DNA from: Loxodes magnus
Lineage: Eukaryota; Ciliophora; Karyorelictea; Loxodida; Loxodidae
NCBI GenBank assembly: GCA_946699065.1
Contig: CAMPDV010000004.1
Location: forward strand, 1,364,001-1,428,000
DNA: 64,000 bases
Reading direction: 5' to 3'
Part shown: piece by piece, positions 34,981 to 48,695 of the stretch
Layout of the letters: the number at the start of each line of letters is the position of its first letter
Numbering within the stretch: position 1 is the first letter of the stretch
Program-made: the position numbers and the translations under genes
Notes under the pieces: generated by a model
Seen by the model: only the letters and a program-made list of their open reading frames with translations
Told to the model about the DNA's origin: nothing
Databases searched by the model: none

Positions 34981-35830
34981 AAGCTTTAAACTTAAACAAT
35001 GCTTTAATGATTCCAAAAAGTAAAAGTAACCAGCTTCCTTGAATCTCTAGGATAGAGAAAAAGTCGACAAGAAGGTTGTTATCAAAACGAAATCCTTCCT
35101 TTGAAGAAAAACTTAGGAAATAGGTCAAAAGTATCTTAAATTCAAATGTCACTGATTCCACTCCAAGCAAAAAATTAGCTATGATTAACTTTTTAAATTG
35201 GTGCCGAGCACCCAAGAATAGGTCAAGAAGCTAAAGATAATAAGATGTTTATGGAAAAACTAGATTATCTTAATAAAATGAATTAAGATTTATGTCCTAG
35301 GAAAAAGACTTAAACGCCTTCTGAAGTATATCGAAAGATTAAAGTGATTAATCTAAAGTTAGTTACAAAATCAGGCAGAATTTGGAAGGAAAACAGAAGG
35401 AATTGTAGGAAATTAATAAAAAATGTAAATAACATTAACCAAAAAGATTAAATAAACAATTTAATGATAGAAAGTAAAAAATGGAGATAGAAAAGTCACG
35501 TATCCATTAAATCTAAAAGAATTAATAAACCAATTAAGAAGAATTGTTACTAGTGTAGGAATAAAAAGTATTTGTATTGATAATGTTAACTGTATTGGAA
35601 AAAGCAGAAGAATTATTTAAAAGAGTGATACTTATTAGAAAATAAAAATCTCACTTTTATAGAAAAAAGTTTTTTCTATAAAAAACTTTTTATAGAATAA
35701 ATGAACACCTGACCTTGAATAAGACCAGCGAAGAAAGTTTAGAGCGGATAATAGGATGGTCCCGATCACGGAGAGTAATTGATTGGTCAAAGATGAGTTG
35801 AAAATCCCAAAAAAGGAGCATACTTCTTAA
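34981..35830 (+). pseudogene. Decayed gag-like retroelement (copy 3)
   Basis: Plus-strand sequence homologous to the gag at 29.6-30.5 kb: IEKK start, FEEKLRKQVKSI, QEEVKKLK, then MSQEKDLNAFW matching MSQERELSAFW of copy 1 with the same TGA-encoded Trp. At least one frameshift separates the QEEVKKL block from the MSQEKDL block. In the knuckle region the cysteines are replaced (for example by Tyr and Trp), so it cannot chelate zinc. A reading downstream of the palindrome, DLEQDQRRKFRADNRM to KIPKKEHTS, is protein-like and may belong to the element. A hairpin with 13-nt arms lies at 35656-35682. Confidence 0.6.
35656..35682. repeat. Near-perfect palindrome with 13-nt arms
   Basis: TTTATAGAAAAAA and its reverse complement separated by a single G, followed by a further partial copy of the right arm (ACTTTTTATAGAA). 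It sits at the end of gag copy 3 and could form a cruciform or transcript hairpin; it might mark an element boundary. Confidence 0.8.
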
Positions 35831-37309
35831 ATTTAGTATATATTTAATAATAATATTAGATGACAAATAAAAATAGTTATTGCTAGGTTAAACATTAACA
35901 GCATATTATAAAAAGTCTAATTAGCATTTGATTTATTTTAAACATCAAATCTCTTTAAAATTATAAAAATACAAAATTAAAAAACTTTAAAGGTTATTTT
36001 CACTTAAAAAGGCTTTTAAATCTTTCATCTAGAATAGCTTTATAAGTTGATTTAAAATACAATTATTTTTGCTTAAGTTCTAAATGAGACAGTGTAAATT
36101 ATTTTATATAAATAATAGTTAAAAATGAATGTAAGATAATTTAAATGAGAGATTAAAGATTATTAATTATAATTAAATTTTATTACTGTAAATTAAGTTT
36201 TAAATATTTTAAAGCTTTGCCATATTATAAAATAAAGCTTTTAATTTTATTCTTGTAACTTAAGCTTATGTTAATCAAAATTCTATACCTTATTAAAAGG
36301 CTTATTTATGATGCTTATCTTTAATTCTCTTAATAATGAAAATTAATTACAATCTGCCTATTTATTGCTATATATCCACAGCTTTTTAATATCACACTTC
36401 AAGTTATTCGTTAATGTAAAAATTAAATTATATTCATAGTACTTAACTTAAAAATCAGATTAAAGTCTTCTTAGTTTAGATTAAGGGTATTAGATATTTG
36501 GATGATAAAATTAAAAAAAAGAGTAAGCAAATTAAGTCAGTGGAGCAATTTAATTTATCCTTATAAAATGAAATTTAAAAGAAGATAAAATATTTAATAA
36601 TTCTTATAAATCAAATAGAACTAAGAAAAATGCTAAAGGCAATGCAAAATTAATCACTATACTTATAGACGCTGAAAAATTGTTTGATTTAGAAGAAATA
36701 ATACTTTAATTCTATCAGCTTAAAAGCGAATCTGTCACAAAGGCTTTCTAATACAAAAGAATCATCCTAAAGAAATTCAAATTTATCATTAATTATAGAT
36801 GAAATAAATAGTAGAACAAGATTTTATTTAAAAAATTAACTTAAAATTTAACTAAATAAATCTATATCATAAATAGAGTTTTATTAAGAAATAAACTTTA
36901 TTCAAAATATCAGCTAGATAAGCATTTTATAAAATAAAGTGATAAAAACTCTTAAGATTAATCTTAATTTTGAATAATTAGTCTATAAAATAAATATTTT
37001 ATATTCTTATATTTTTATATAAAGTAGCCTAATATTATTTAAATAGAAATTAATATAGTTTCATACTATCATTTCTTTATTAATAACTTAGTCTGTTTAA
37101 GCATAATTTCCTTTAACTCTTTTTCCAAAATTTAGTTTTCACTTTTCAAATTAAAAAGTTTCATTTTTCTTGATATCTTTTAAAATAGAATTTTTCGATA
37201 AAAGTTTTATTTTAATATAGTAGACTTAATTTATTTTATTTAGGTTCCTTTTTAAATGAAAGTTACGATTATTTTTAAAAATTTATTTTATGTTTAATAT
37301 AAAAACTCC
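35831..37309. other. Intergenic region with a possible coiled-coil fragment
   Basis: AT-rich. At 36440-36870 (+) one frame reads as a helix (RYLDDKIKKKSKQIKSVEQF, LRKMLKAMQNQSLYLQTLK) without a start Met; probably a gene fragment or chance. Nothing else recognised. Confidence 0.35.
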
Positions 37310-39697
37310 TCATTTTTCGCAAGGACAAAATCTTGTCATTTCTTTCCTTTTTTTATTGCATTTAGATAACTAATTTCCTTATTCGTAATAGCAAGTTTCT
37401 TTAATTTTAACTGGCAAATAAGCTTTTGCTTTTGAATGTATATTTGGTATGCATTTATTACAATTTAAATCTTTACAGTTATTAAAAGCATATAAAAAGT
37501 AATCCTTGCAAACTAGCCCTTATTACTCACAAAATTCAGTGCAACTCTATCCTTTATTTGCTCATCCTGATGTAAGTTTTCTTTTTCAAGCTTATTATAA
37601 AGTCTCAGTAAGATTGATATAATTTTTACAAAAACATAAATCCTGGCTATGATTATATAATTGCTTTAAATCTTGGCAAAAATAAGAGTTAATATCATTT
37701 TATTAGTTTTTAGCTATCTTTTCAAGCCAATAGATATACCCATTTCATTTTTTGCTTTTTAAAGCGAGTCTTAAATCCGGCTTTCTCATAATCAAATCAA
37801 TGTCTTTCATGTTAGATAAATCAGTAATGAAAAGAAAAATTTCAAAATCGATATTTTGATTAAATTTAAGTCTTAACTTGATTCAGTTACTAGCATTGTC
37901 AGAATGTATGAGTTATTACATACTTTAGATTCCTTTAAATTTCAATGGAAGACATAATTTCTTTTACAGATCTATTTCATTTCAAATTTAATGTTCTATG
38001 AATCTCTCTGTTTTTCTAGAAATTTGGATACCAAGTTATTATTCCTCAATCTTCTCAAATTTAGAGCAAGCGCATATAAAAGGCATTATTTTAGTTTGTT
38101 CGCAGCTTCTTTCAATTGAAATCTTCTAGTTTATCAAACTTATTTGGGAAAGAACATTTTGAAATTTAGGTTTTCATAGTAAAGTTTAGTTTTGTAGATT
38201 TTCTTCATAAGGAATAGAAATAAAGTGCTGAATCGTAGCATATAAATCCAATTTAGATACAAGCCTAACTTAGTTATGTCTAAGAATATCATAAATATTA
38301 GGAATTTAGTTGAGTAGTTAGGTATTGCCTATCATTAGTAATAGAGGCAGATTTGATTCCTAGACTTCCTCTTAATATTGCAAATTTTCCTAAAATCTGT
38401 TGCCATTATCTCCCATTAATATTATAAACTTATTTTAGTCTTAAGAAGTTTATTTTAAAAAGTTGTGCAGGAACTAATCTAAATGCAAATCTAGCTGTTG
38501 CATATTTGAGTCTTCAGTTGCCTTAATATGAATGAAAGCGAATTTGTTTGCTTTTTTATTAGATTTATCATATTATATTAGATGATTAAAGAGTCATTGA
38601 TAAACCTTTTTTCCTCCCAGGCATTGATTCTAAGTCGCTCGTATTTTTTAAGATAAACATAGAAAGTTATTTATAATATAATTGACTTTTGGATACCTCC
38701 CAAGAGATTCAGCAAGTTCTTTAGAACATGAATCAGTTCCTACCAAACTAATTCATCCATATTCATTCATTCTATGAAAAATCGAATCAGGCCCAGTCAA
38801 ATCAGGATTGTCTTTATTCATTTGAAAAAACTGCAAAAAGTTTAAAACTTAACCAGAAAATATTGGATTTATATTCTAAAACTGGTTTATTCCTTGAGTG
38901 TGATGAAAAACAAAGTCAAAAGTTCTATAATCTTCCTCTTTTAATGTATTCAAAAATTTGATAGTTTATTGCGCATGTCTGTAGAAAAACTTTCTAGACA
39001 TTTTCTCTAAACTAATAATAAAAAAAGTTAGCTATCTCTCACCAATACCTGGACGAGGTCATTTATTTGGCTTAAAATATCAAGAAGCAGCCCATGGATC
39101 TTTTACTTCACATTTGGCTAGAATGAAATTATGCGACGTTACATTGATGATTTTCTATCCTTCTATCTTAACAAAGTCAATTTTGTCTCCAAGGCCTTCT
39201 TTCTGAGGATTTTTCATCATTATAACTGAACTATTGCTCTAACACTTAATGTTCGCATTATTATTATTTCATTTTATTATTGGGTTTGAATCATAGTTTT
39301 CATTAAAGCAAGGCATAAGCTTATACTTTCCTACTGATGTGTTCATTTAATTTTAAGACGTTCCAAAACTAATTGGCAGACACTTTATCTTTCCTAAAGA
39401 AACTGAGTGATAGAATTCAGATTCCCATTATTCTTCGAGTTTTATATTATTAGGCCATTATTTTCTGAACTAATTATTAGGAATTAGCTTTTAAAAATTG
39501 TAAGTATAGTCATCTAGTCTTGTAACGTTCTCTTAAATTTACTCTATGAACTTATCTTAGCGAGTAAAGTATTTAAATTTCACAGTTTTTAGTTAGTTTA
39601 GCTAATTCATACGATTTACCAGAGAGATTATTGAGATGGATATCAGTAAGAAAATAGATAAGAAAAGTATAAGCAAGAAAGGGACTTTGATATTCAT
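37310..39697 (-). CDS. DUF229 alkaline-phosphatase/sulfatase-like protein, membrane anchored, Cys-rich C-terminus
   Basis: 795 residues, single exon, exact frame. Residues ~5-28 are a signal anchor (FLLILFLSIFLLISISIISL). The central ~430 residues match the DUF229 branch of the alkaline-phosphatase superfamily: FDFVFHHTQGINQ, GWISLVGTDSCSKELAES, QNQCLGGKKVYQWLFNHL, KFAFIHIKATEDSNMQ and the metal-site strand FIILMGDNGNRF (usually SDHG). The His of SDHG is replaced by Asn, so hydrolytic activity is doubtful. The C-terminal ~100 residues are Cys-rich (ANKGQSCTEFCEQQGLVCKD, NCKDLNCNKC), probably disulphide-bonded. It is probably a Golgi or surface type II membrane protein. Several Trp are TGA; the terminator TGA follows FCPCEK. 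Confidence 0.83.
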
Positions 39698-41140
39698 CTT
39701 TATGATAAAAGGAAGAAAAATGTTGAAAACTTTAAATTAAAATCAATAAATTATTATTGTAACTCCATTACATTAGCCAATTACACTAATAATCTCTTAT
39801 TTTATATGTTATTAACTAAAATTTCTTTGCTTCACTTTCAACTTAGTAAAAGATTGAATTGCTCATATTGCTAAAGCTTATGTTATTAATTTTAATTGAA
39901 GCTATTTATCATTCAGTTAGCGCAGCTTTAATATATTTAGTAACTATAATTATGTAAATGATATATCATATAGATTGTGCTAAGTATATAAACTATTTGG
40001 AAATTAAATGAAGCTATTATTAAATTGCACTGCCTTCTAGTAAGAATTAGCATTAATGCAAAGATAATTTCATTATTATTCTTTCTTTTAAATCACATTT
40101 ACTACTGCACGCATATCTTAAAAGTTAAATTAACAGAAAAGTTTTAATTTAAAATGGTCGATTAAAATAAGCTATTAATAGATAGCCATAAATTATCTCT
40201 GAACTTCCTCTAAACAAAATAATTTAATTGAGAGATAGTTTAGTTTTAATAAGTACCAATTAAGGCAATCTCATATATGATTTTATTAAAAGGTAAAAGA
40301 ATAAATTATGAGCTAAAAGAATTTAAACTAAGTGTTTACATCTAATTTCAAACGATATAATTGCTAATGCTTATAAAATACTTAGTTTTTTATTTAATTA
40401 TAAATACAAATGTCATATGATTAGCCTAATTCATGCAATATAAATTGCTTCAAGTAATACAAAACTTAGATTAATTAAATTTATAAAAGATTGCAAATTA
40501 GATAGTTAACTAAATTAAGTAATTAGCATTTTTCATATTTTACATAAAATTATATAATTAAGTTTAGCTTAAGAGTATAATTAAAAAATATCTTATAGCT
40601 ATTTCAATTTAGTCACTAATAAATATATAGCTTTGAATAGGCTCTACAGCTAACATTTTTATGAAATAGCTTCTAATTTGGTAAATTAATAATTTACCTA
40701 TGTTTATGGATTTTTAAGAATTAAATGCTATCTTAATTAGCCAGTATGCTTGTTATTGAAGAAATTCTAGATTATTAATCAATCATTGATAAAATGAATT
40801 TCTGATTTAAAGATAAATAGTTAGACTTTAAGTATAGAAGATGATTGAAATATATTTAATACTAAAGCTATTAATTATAAATTAACTAATTTTATTATAG
40901 TTTATTTTCATTTTTCCAGTCCATTATATATCAAACTATACCCTTTTTATTATACATTCTAGATAAAGCATTATCTGGACTTTTTGATATGTATTCTTTA
41001 AAATAATAAACTTTGATAGAGTTTATTACAGAGACACTATTTATTTAAAATATAAAAGAGTGATTTAAACTTCTTTAGTTAGTTTTGACTAAATTTATCT
41101 GATATTTAAATAAAAAGCTTTATTTCTTTTTTATAAAAAG
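39698..41140. other. Divergent intergenic spacer
   Basis: 1.4 kb of AT-rich DNA between divergent genes, presumably carrying both promoters. No protein-like frame, RNA or repeat recognised. Confidence 0.5.
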
Positions 41141-41479
41141 ATGTCAGATATATATCGTAACTAGGGGAGTTATTAGGCACTAAACTAGCCTTAATATCCG
41201 AATGTTTAAGGATATCCTATTCAGAATGCTCAAGCCTAACCGGTTTATCCGACTTAGTAAGCTTATCCAGCCTATCAACCAGGCTACTAAGGTGGTTATG
41301 CGCCTACATCATAATCAAATAATATCAATTCATATCATTAAGAAAAATAACTTCACAAGATGCATAACAAGGAAGCGAAGAAAGCTTTCAAGAAAACTAA
41401 AAAGTTCTTCAAAAAGTTTTGCAAAGCTGCAGTAGTATGTGTTATAGTTTGCATAGTCATCTTTTTTTTCGTGCTTTGA
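41141..41479 (+). CDS. Small tail-anchored protein with Tyr/Pro/Gln-rich N-terminus
   Basis: 112 residues. The first ~60 are Gln/Tyr/Pro/Gly-rich with YPxxQ-like repeats (VQGYPIQNAQAQPVYPTQQ, AYPAYQPGYQGGYAP), then a strongly basic linker (KEAKKAFKKTKKFFKKF), then a single C-terminal hydrophobic helix VVCVIVCIVIFFFVL and TGA immediately after. This layout, cytosolic low-complexity domain plus a basic collar plus C-terminal membrane helix, is that of a tail-anchored protein; YPxxQ repeats recall scramblase- and LITAF-type N-termini. Another frame over the same DNA also looks open but lacks this organisation. Confidence 0.75.
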
Positions 41480-42198
41480 GAAGGCAAACAAGAATTTTTT
41501 TAATTACTATCATTTAAGTAACAGTATATAACACATATAAACGCTTCCTTTATTAACATCGTTTTTATTTGCTTAAACCCTATCTTTTATTTAGATTCTT
41601 TATTTCACTTAATTTGTGATAGTTATTTCTATTTTAACGAGCTCAAATAAAAATATTCTAAATTGAAAAACCTCTTTGCTATTTTTAATAAAATAGCATA
41701 CAAAGTGATTATATGGAAGCAAATTATTTCTAAAGAACAGAATTAAGAGAAAATAAAATTGATAACATTGAATCTTTCTCAAGGGAAAAGTAACTCAAGG
41801 CTCTAATCATTTTAGATGATTAATTTATTATTATTTTAAGCTAAAATAAATTGCTAATTTACAAAAAAAAAAACCTATTTATTTAGATATAAGCTCAATA
41901 TCTATCCAGGGGATTTCAAAATTATAATCCTTGAGGTTTAATAAAGAAAATAAGTTTCTAATGGTATTAAAGTTGAAATGGTTCAAAATTATATTTAGAA
42001 AATATTAAAAAAAAGTAATTTTATAAAGGAGTGCCACGTAAAAAAATGTATAATGACTAGCATTATAATATTAAACAATTGATGTAAAACAAAATCTTTT
42101 TTGATGTTAAGCACTGTTTAAAATACCAAACTTTAAATACGTCATAAAACATTAAGACAAAAAGAGTATATTTATTTAAAAATTGAGATTAGATAAAA
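41480..42198. other. Intergenic spacer
   Basis: AT-rich; nothing recognised. It separates two small plus-strand membrane-protein genes. Confidence 0.5.
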
Positions 42199-42750
42199 AT
42201 GCAAAGCTATGAAAATTTAGAAGAAGAACCTAGAAGAACGACTTTATAAACTTGACTTATTTCTATTTTTTCAAGTTTTTTTTGTATAGTATAAATAGAA
42301 AGTCTAGCAGAATTTATTGGATAAGTAATCCTCCTAATAAAATTTAAAGGCGCAAAATGTACTGAACATCTTTATGATTGGAATCTTGTTTTTTGTATAA
42401 CGGGAGCTGTTTTTGTTGTTTTGGGATGTGTATTACAGCCATAAATGTAAAGGTTAAATTAGCAAAGTCTCTATCCCTATAATTATTAAAGCAGTAACTT
42501 TACTAAGAGAATTATTGGAATAATTTAATGAGGAATATCAATTTTTACGCTTGTGTGAGCAATAATTGGATCTGTCTGATTTTGAGGAAACAAAGGATAT
42601 TGCACAGACAAGGAAATAGAAATAATGACAATAATTATACTCATAACTTATTGGGTAAAACTTGGAATTTTGATCATTTTAATTTTATTTTCTTGTGTTT
42701 GCACCAGAAGTTTAGCAGAAACTTTACTTCTCTTGTAGGTAAAGAGATGA
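42199..42750 (+). CDS. Small four-helix membrane protein, hypothetical
   Basis: 183 residues ending at TGA after LLLLQVKR. A short acidic/basic N-terminus (SYENLEEEPRRTTLQ) precedes four hydrophobic helices: WLISIFSSFFCIVQIESLAE, LVFCITGAVFVVLGCVL, IIGIIQWGISIFTLVWAIIG and MTIIILITYWVKLGILIIL, with a conserved-looking W-x-W-G-N-KGYC loop after the third. Similar small tetraspan proteins are common in ciliates, function unknown. Trp in the helices are mostly TGA (five in-frame), so a standard code would destroy this gene. Confidence 0.72.
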
Positions 42751-43363
42751 TTCTATATTTATTTATAATAAATTTAAACTCCTTTCTTACTTTAAATAAG
42801 CTAAATTTTAGAACTATTTAAAATTAATTATTTATTAATTACGTCAGAATGCTTATTAAAGCATCATATAGCTAAATCTTATGAAGCTAATATTTATTTA
42901 GTGCTAGCTTAGGATTAAAATCTTAGTATAATATTTATGAATTTAGTAATGCTAATAAATAAGCTTCTAGTACTACCATGAAGCTCTAGCATAATAAGAG
43001 CAAATAGAATATTCTAATAAAGTTCTAGATTATGAAGCAAATGGTCTTCTGTTATAGTATTAAAATTATAGAAATGGTAAGGTTTTTATAAATTTACTAT
43101 TATCTTTCTATTTCCTCTATGAAGAACTAAGAACAGTCTCATTTTTCATTTATATATTAAAGATTATGCAGTTTGCAAGCTTAACTTTGTCTTTAATTAA
43201 GCATTTAAAAGCATTAAGATTGCTGTTATAGTTAATCTTAAATTTCCCTAAATCTCTATATAATTAGCATTTAATTTAAAAGTGTTTACATAAATGAAAT
43301 AAGTAATAAAAATCAAAAATTAGCTAAATTCTTATAGTTATTTAGCCTTCTAAGCAGCTTATC
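42751..43363. other. Intergenic spacer
   Basis: AT-rich; no gene, RNA or repeat recognised. Confidence 0.5.
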
Positions 43364-43558
43364 ATGGAAAATGCATACTAAGAACAAACGATATAATTAA
43401 AAGACGAAGAGTTCTAATTAGATTAAGTAAAATTTACATATTAGCTCTATAAATATAATTAAAGCAAATTAGTTATTTTTAAATGTACTGATACTCTCTA
43501 TAAATTGCTTTCTTTGCTTACTCTCGATATTTTTTGATGCCTTAAAGAGTAATAATGA
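43364..43558 (+). CDS. Possible 64-residue protein
   Basis: ATG 43364 to TGA 43556 in exact frame. It starts acidic (MENAYQEQTIQLKDEEFQLD) and ends with a short hydrophobic segment around LYKLLSLLTLDIFWCL. The N-terminus resembles the start of small ciliate membrane proteins such as the one at 42199, so this may be a truncated copy of that type. Only 140 bp upstream of coronin. Confidence 0.35.
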
Positions 43559-43702
43559 GCAAATAAAGTTCTTTTATAAAAATAAATAAGAAGTAAGTGA
43601 AGAGAAGTTATATTAATTATAGCTAAACTGTATTAATAAGTTATATAATATTAACTAAGGTAAAGCTTAAAATATCTTATACTTTAGATTTTCTTAAATA
43701 AT

Positions 43703-45114
<1,412 letters not shown>

Positions 45115-45118
<4 letters not shown>

Positions 45119-45882
45119 AAAAATTAATTTCTGCACAGTAATACTACTTTCCTGTTTGCAACTTAGCCTTCCTATCTATCTCTTCTTTAGTAACTTTGAA
45201 GCAGTATTTAGATAGCAAGTAAGCGAAGAATCCCTACTAATAGTTAAAAAGACACTAGAAAGTAAAGCAAGACTTCTTTAATTCTGCTTTTTAACTATCC
45301 TAAACTTAGACTGTTACAAACATGAATATTTTTTCGATTTTAGGATTTCAACTAAACCATAAAAGCTGGCAAAATTACTTAGCCTGTGCAATTGTGCACT
45401 CTATATTTGGAATGCGAATAGAAATGATATATGGAAGTATGAGGTGATTTGTTATTTTTGTTCCAAGCTGCTATTTTGTTCCTTCATGTTATGCTATTGA
45501 AAACAACTAATTGCCAGAATCAGTTACTGGTTCAACCCCATTCGCAATATCCATGCTAGCATATAGTGCTATAAAATAAAACCATTGAAAATTGAGAGGA
45601 TTTCCTTTATGATTACTGATTCCTGCATTTGGCTTTTTAGTTTCATTTACCAATTAAAAATATGAAAAAAATGAAGGTTATGTTTGTGAAGCTTCAGGAA
45701 TTATAAGCTGCGCATACATTCTTTTTATAATGAGAATGTTTTCAATGTGAAAAGTTTGCTTAGTGACTTTCAACTTTATATATAATAAATTTGTGCTAAA
45801 ATATAAAGAAAATAGCACTATAAAGTGTAAATCTTTTAAAATATTAATTAGTCTTCACAAAGCTCTTTTCCCATCTCATTAA
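45115..45882 (+). CDS. Rhomboid-like membrane protein, probably inactive
   Basis: 255 residues from ATG 45115, or 186 from ATG 45322. Helices resemble rhomboid proteases: LACAIVHSIFGMRIEMIYGS (the loop-1 'lE..yG..R' motif), RWFVIFVPSCYFVPSCYAI, then SVTGSTPFAISMLAYSAI at the place of the catalytic GxSG helix, FPLWLLIPAFGFLVSF, and CEASGIISCAYILFIMRMF at the place of the last catalytic helix. A Ser is kept in GSTP, but the second catalytic residue (His of HLxG) appears to be Glu, so it is more likely an iRhom/pseudoprotease-type protein that binds membrane clients. Four TGA are Trp. There is no in-frame TGA downstream; I end at TAA 45880-45882. The ATG overlaps the end of coronin by four bases. 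Confidence 0.5.
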
Positions 45883-47099
45883 AGATACTTTAAATTCTTC
45901 AATAACCTTATTTTTATACTATTTTAATACTTTACCCTTACTTAAAATTCCTATACTAACCAATGTTAAACTTATGCTAAATCATATTCTTTGTTAAGTC
46001 TAAGGAAATTTTATATGTTTAATTAACTTATTTTAAAAGCTTGCTTAAAGTCTAAAGTGTAAGAGCATTTAAATTTAAAATTGAATTGATACAAATAAGC
46101 AGAAAACTCTTAAAGTAAGGGAAGAGTAAAGCAATAATAACGTTATAGCAGTAAAAGATAAATAAAGCTATTTATTATTCATATAATAATAGTTATTTCA
46201 AGCCTAATTTCATAATAAAAGTTATAGAAATTTAATAAGGAATAAGTTAAATTCTACTCTAAGTTTAGTTTCAATTTATTTTCCTTACATTCTAATTATA
46301 TCCAATTTGACTAAAATCTTTAAGTTTTTTCTTATATCTAGCCTGTTTTTAGAGTATATAAATACTATCATCAATAATTGGGGCTCATAGTAAGCATAAA
46401 TTAATAGTTAAGCTAAGTTAATTTAAAAGATTCATAAAAATCCCATAGTATACAAGCAACTAATAAATACTATTTGTTAATTATTTAATTCCTGCCTAAA
46501 TAATATCTCTTATATCTCTTTTATCTATTTCTTAAAATAAAAGAGCAATTACTTTAGAAATTTAAAATATAATAATATTATTCTTTAGCTTCATTTTATG
46601 CTTAATTATTTCTAATAATGTTATTTTTTTATTTAGAAATAGTTTTTGTTTGAAGGAAAATAAGCATGAAGTCACTATATAAGATATGTATTAATAAATT
46701 TTTAGCTGCTTAATAATATTAATTGCATATATATCGCTTGATTTTATTAGCTTATCATCTTAAAATCGATAATTGTTTCTTAAATTATCAAGTTAAGGTC
46801 ATCTTAGATAAATGTATTCAATATTAAATTAAGTTTTCTTACACTAAGTGCATTAATTCTAGTCTATTTAAAAATAGCTTTGCAGCTATAGAGTATTTTA
46901 ATTACATCCTAGTTATCTATAAATCAAATAGTAAGAAAAAATTAGAAATAGTTATTTTCTTACTTTATGATTTAAATTAATTTCTTTTTCAAGCAACAAC
47001 TCTTCTAAGATATAATAAACATAAATTTCTTCTTTTTAATGTCATAGCTATATATATAATTGGACTAAACTTTTGAATTAGAACATTATTTTAGTATCA
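45883..47099. other. Intergenic spacer
   Basis: AT-rich, no protein-like frame or RNA gene recognised; bounded downstream by the gag-like copy 2. Confidence 0.5.
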
Positions 47100-47930
47100 A
47101 GACAACAAAAAATTAAATGCTTGACATTCTTGAAGGTATTTCAACCTTTTTACAACCAGCCTGTTGATTGCTCTAGAGGTTAAATCTAAAAGTTTCAGAG
47201 TCTCTACAATTCTTCTCCTTGCTATAAATGTGGTCCTTGAGGTATTCTTTCGCCTAAGATAATGCTTTATATCTTTTTACTTGTATATTTTTCCTAATTT
47301 GTTGCAATATAATATTTCTCTTTTTAGTAATAGCTGATCTTGTCTCTTTTTTTTCTCCAACTTCTTTTATTAATTTCAGTCCTCTTATTTAAAGTTTAAA
47401 AATTTCTAATATCTTTTCCACAGATGTGTATGAGAGTTACAGTAATAGTAGTTGTTTGTTTTTTGTTTCTTGTTTATGTTTAAAATTTTAGTTTTTTCTC
47501 TTTAGATTATAATTGGATTATTCTTTTATTCTCTTATTTCCCTTTTGCGCTACAATTTTTATTTATTTATTTCTATATTTCTCAATCTCGTTACTCAGTT
47601 CTTTTGCTTCTATTGTTATTTTTATGATTAACTGTTCTGGTCTTGTGAAATATTTCTGAAGATATTAAGATCTCTTTTTTAGGTCATGAATCTAGATTCT
47701 ATCTCCTCTACTTTTAAAAATGTTTCCATTATTCTCTTATTATCTTTTTCAGCTTCTTGACCTCTTCCTATTAATCCAGCATCGCTTTTATCAGCAAGAT
47801 TCTCTATTTGGGGCGATTTTTTTGAAGTTATTTTCCTAGTCCTAGTTTCTTTAGAACGTTGTAAATTGAGGCCTTTCTTGGAGTCGCTAAAAATATGTAT
47901 TTAAATCTCGAAAAATGTATTTGAGTAATA
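47100..47930 (-). pseudogene. Decayed gag-like retroelement (copy 2)
   Basis: Minus-strand homologue of the gag at 29.6-30.5 kb. Conserved blocks: QEEVKKLKK corresponding to QEEVKKLRK, VEEIESRFMTQKRDLNIF corresponding to AEEIESRLMSQERELSAF, and the knuckle region YYYCNSHTHLWKRY aligned to CFCCGSIWHLYRKC, where the first and last cysteines have become Tyr (TGT/TGC to TAT/TAC) while the central Cys and the His remain. Frame shifts are needed between blocks. An (AAAT)n run lies at 48027-48044 on its 5' side. Non-functional. Confidence 0.6.
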
Positions 47931-48695
47931 TTATTTGATTATATCTTTTAAAAGCTATTTAATTAAGTTTAATATGTAAACTAGTCGCAGATAAAATTAA
48001 ATTAGTTACTTAGACTTTTATTAAGCAAATAAATAAATAAATAAGTGAATTGGCTTGAATATTTGAATTGCAGATTATTCTTTCTGAGTAGATAGAGCAG
48101 AATCATTTATATTAGTGAAAATATTTTAGAGAGCTGAGCATAAGCAGACTAAGATATCTATTAATAAGAATGATATAAAAGTAATTTTTCATCTATAAAG
48201 TTGCAATTAATCTCCTATCATAATGGATTAAATAATTAATTTGCTTTATCTCATACTTAACTGATAAACAATCACATTTCTTATAGTTACTTTAATCCTT
48301 TTTGGCATCATCAAAATGGTAAGCATTCTTTATTTATAGCTCTATTAATGCTATTAAAAATAAGAGATTTAATTTAATGATAATAGCTCTTTAGATATCT
48401 ATTACATTTAAATAGCTGAGGATTTATATAAGTTAAGAATAGTTAATTTTGTTTTAAAGTTCTAACTATTAAAATGTATAGCCTGAGAAGTTAATTATAC
48501 ATAGCTGATTTCTATCCTAATTTATCAATGAACTATAAGAATCTAAACCAGTACCGAAATGTTATGGAGGGATTGTATTTATAGGTTTTACAATAAAGTA
48601 TTTAGGTAAATCTATCTCTTGATAATAGAGGGAAGGTAAATAATTTAAATTACTTCATATTTAATTTTCTTTATATTTAGTTAACTATAATCAAT
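47931..48695. other. Intergenic spacer with AAAT microsatellite
   Basis: AT-rich, includes (AAAT)4 at about 48027-48044. A GTAAGC...TATAG stretch near 48320 resembles the local intron type but I could not join it to an upstream exon of the next gene. Confidence 0.45.

Noticed and set aside
34976-35215. Minus-strand ORF starting MGARHQFKKLI
   Set aside because: Antisense of gag copy 3.
41202-41435. Alternative plus-strand frame starting MFKDILFRMLKPN
   Set aside because: Lacks the YPxxQ repeats and tail anchor of the overlapping frame, which ends exactly at a TGA after the membrane helix.
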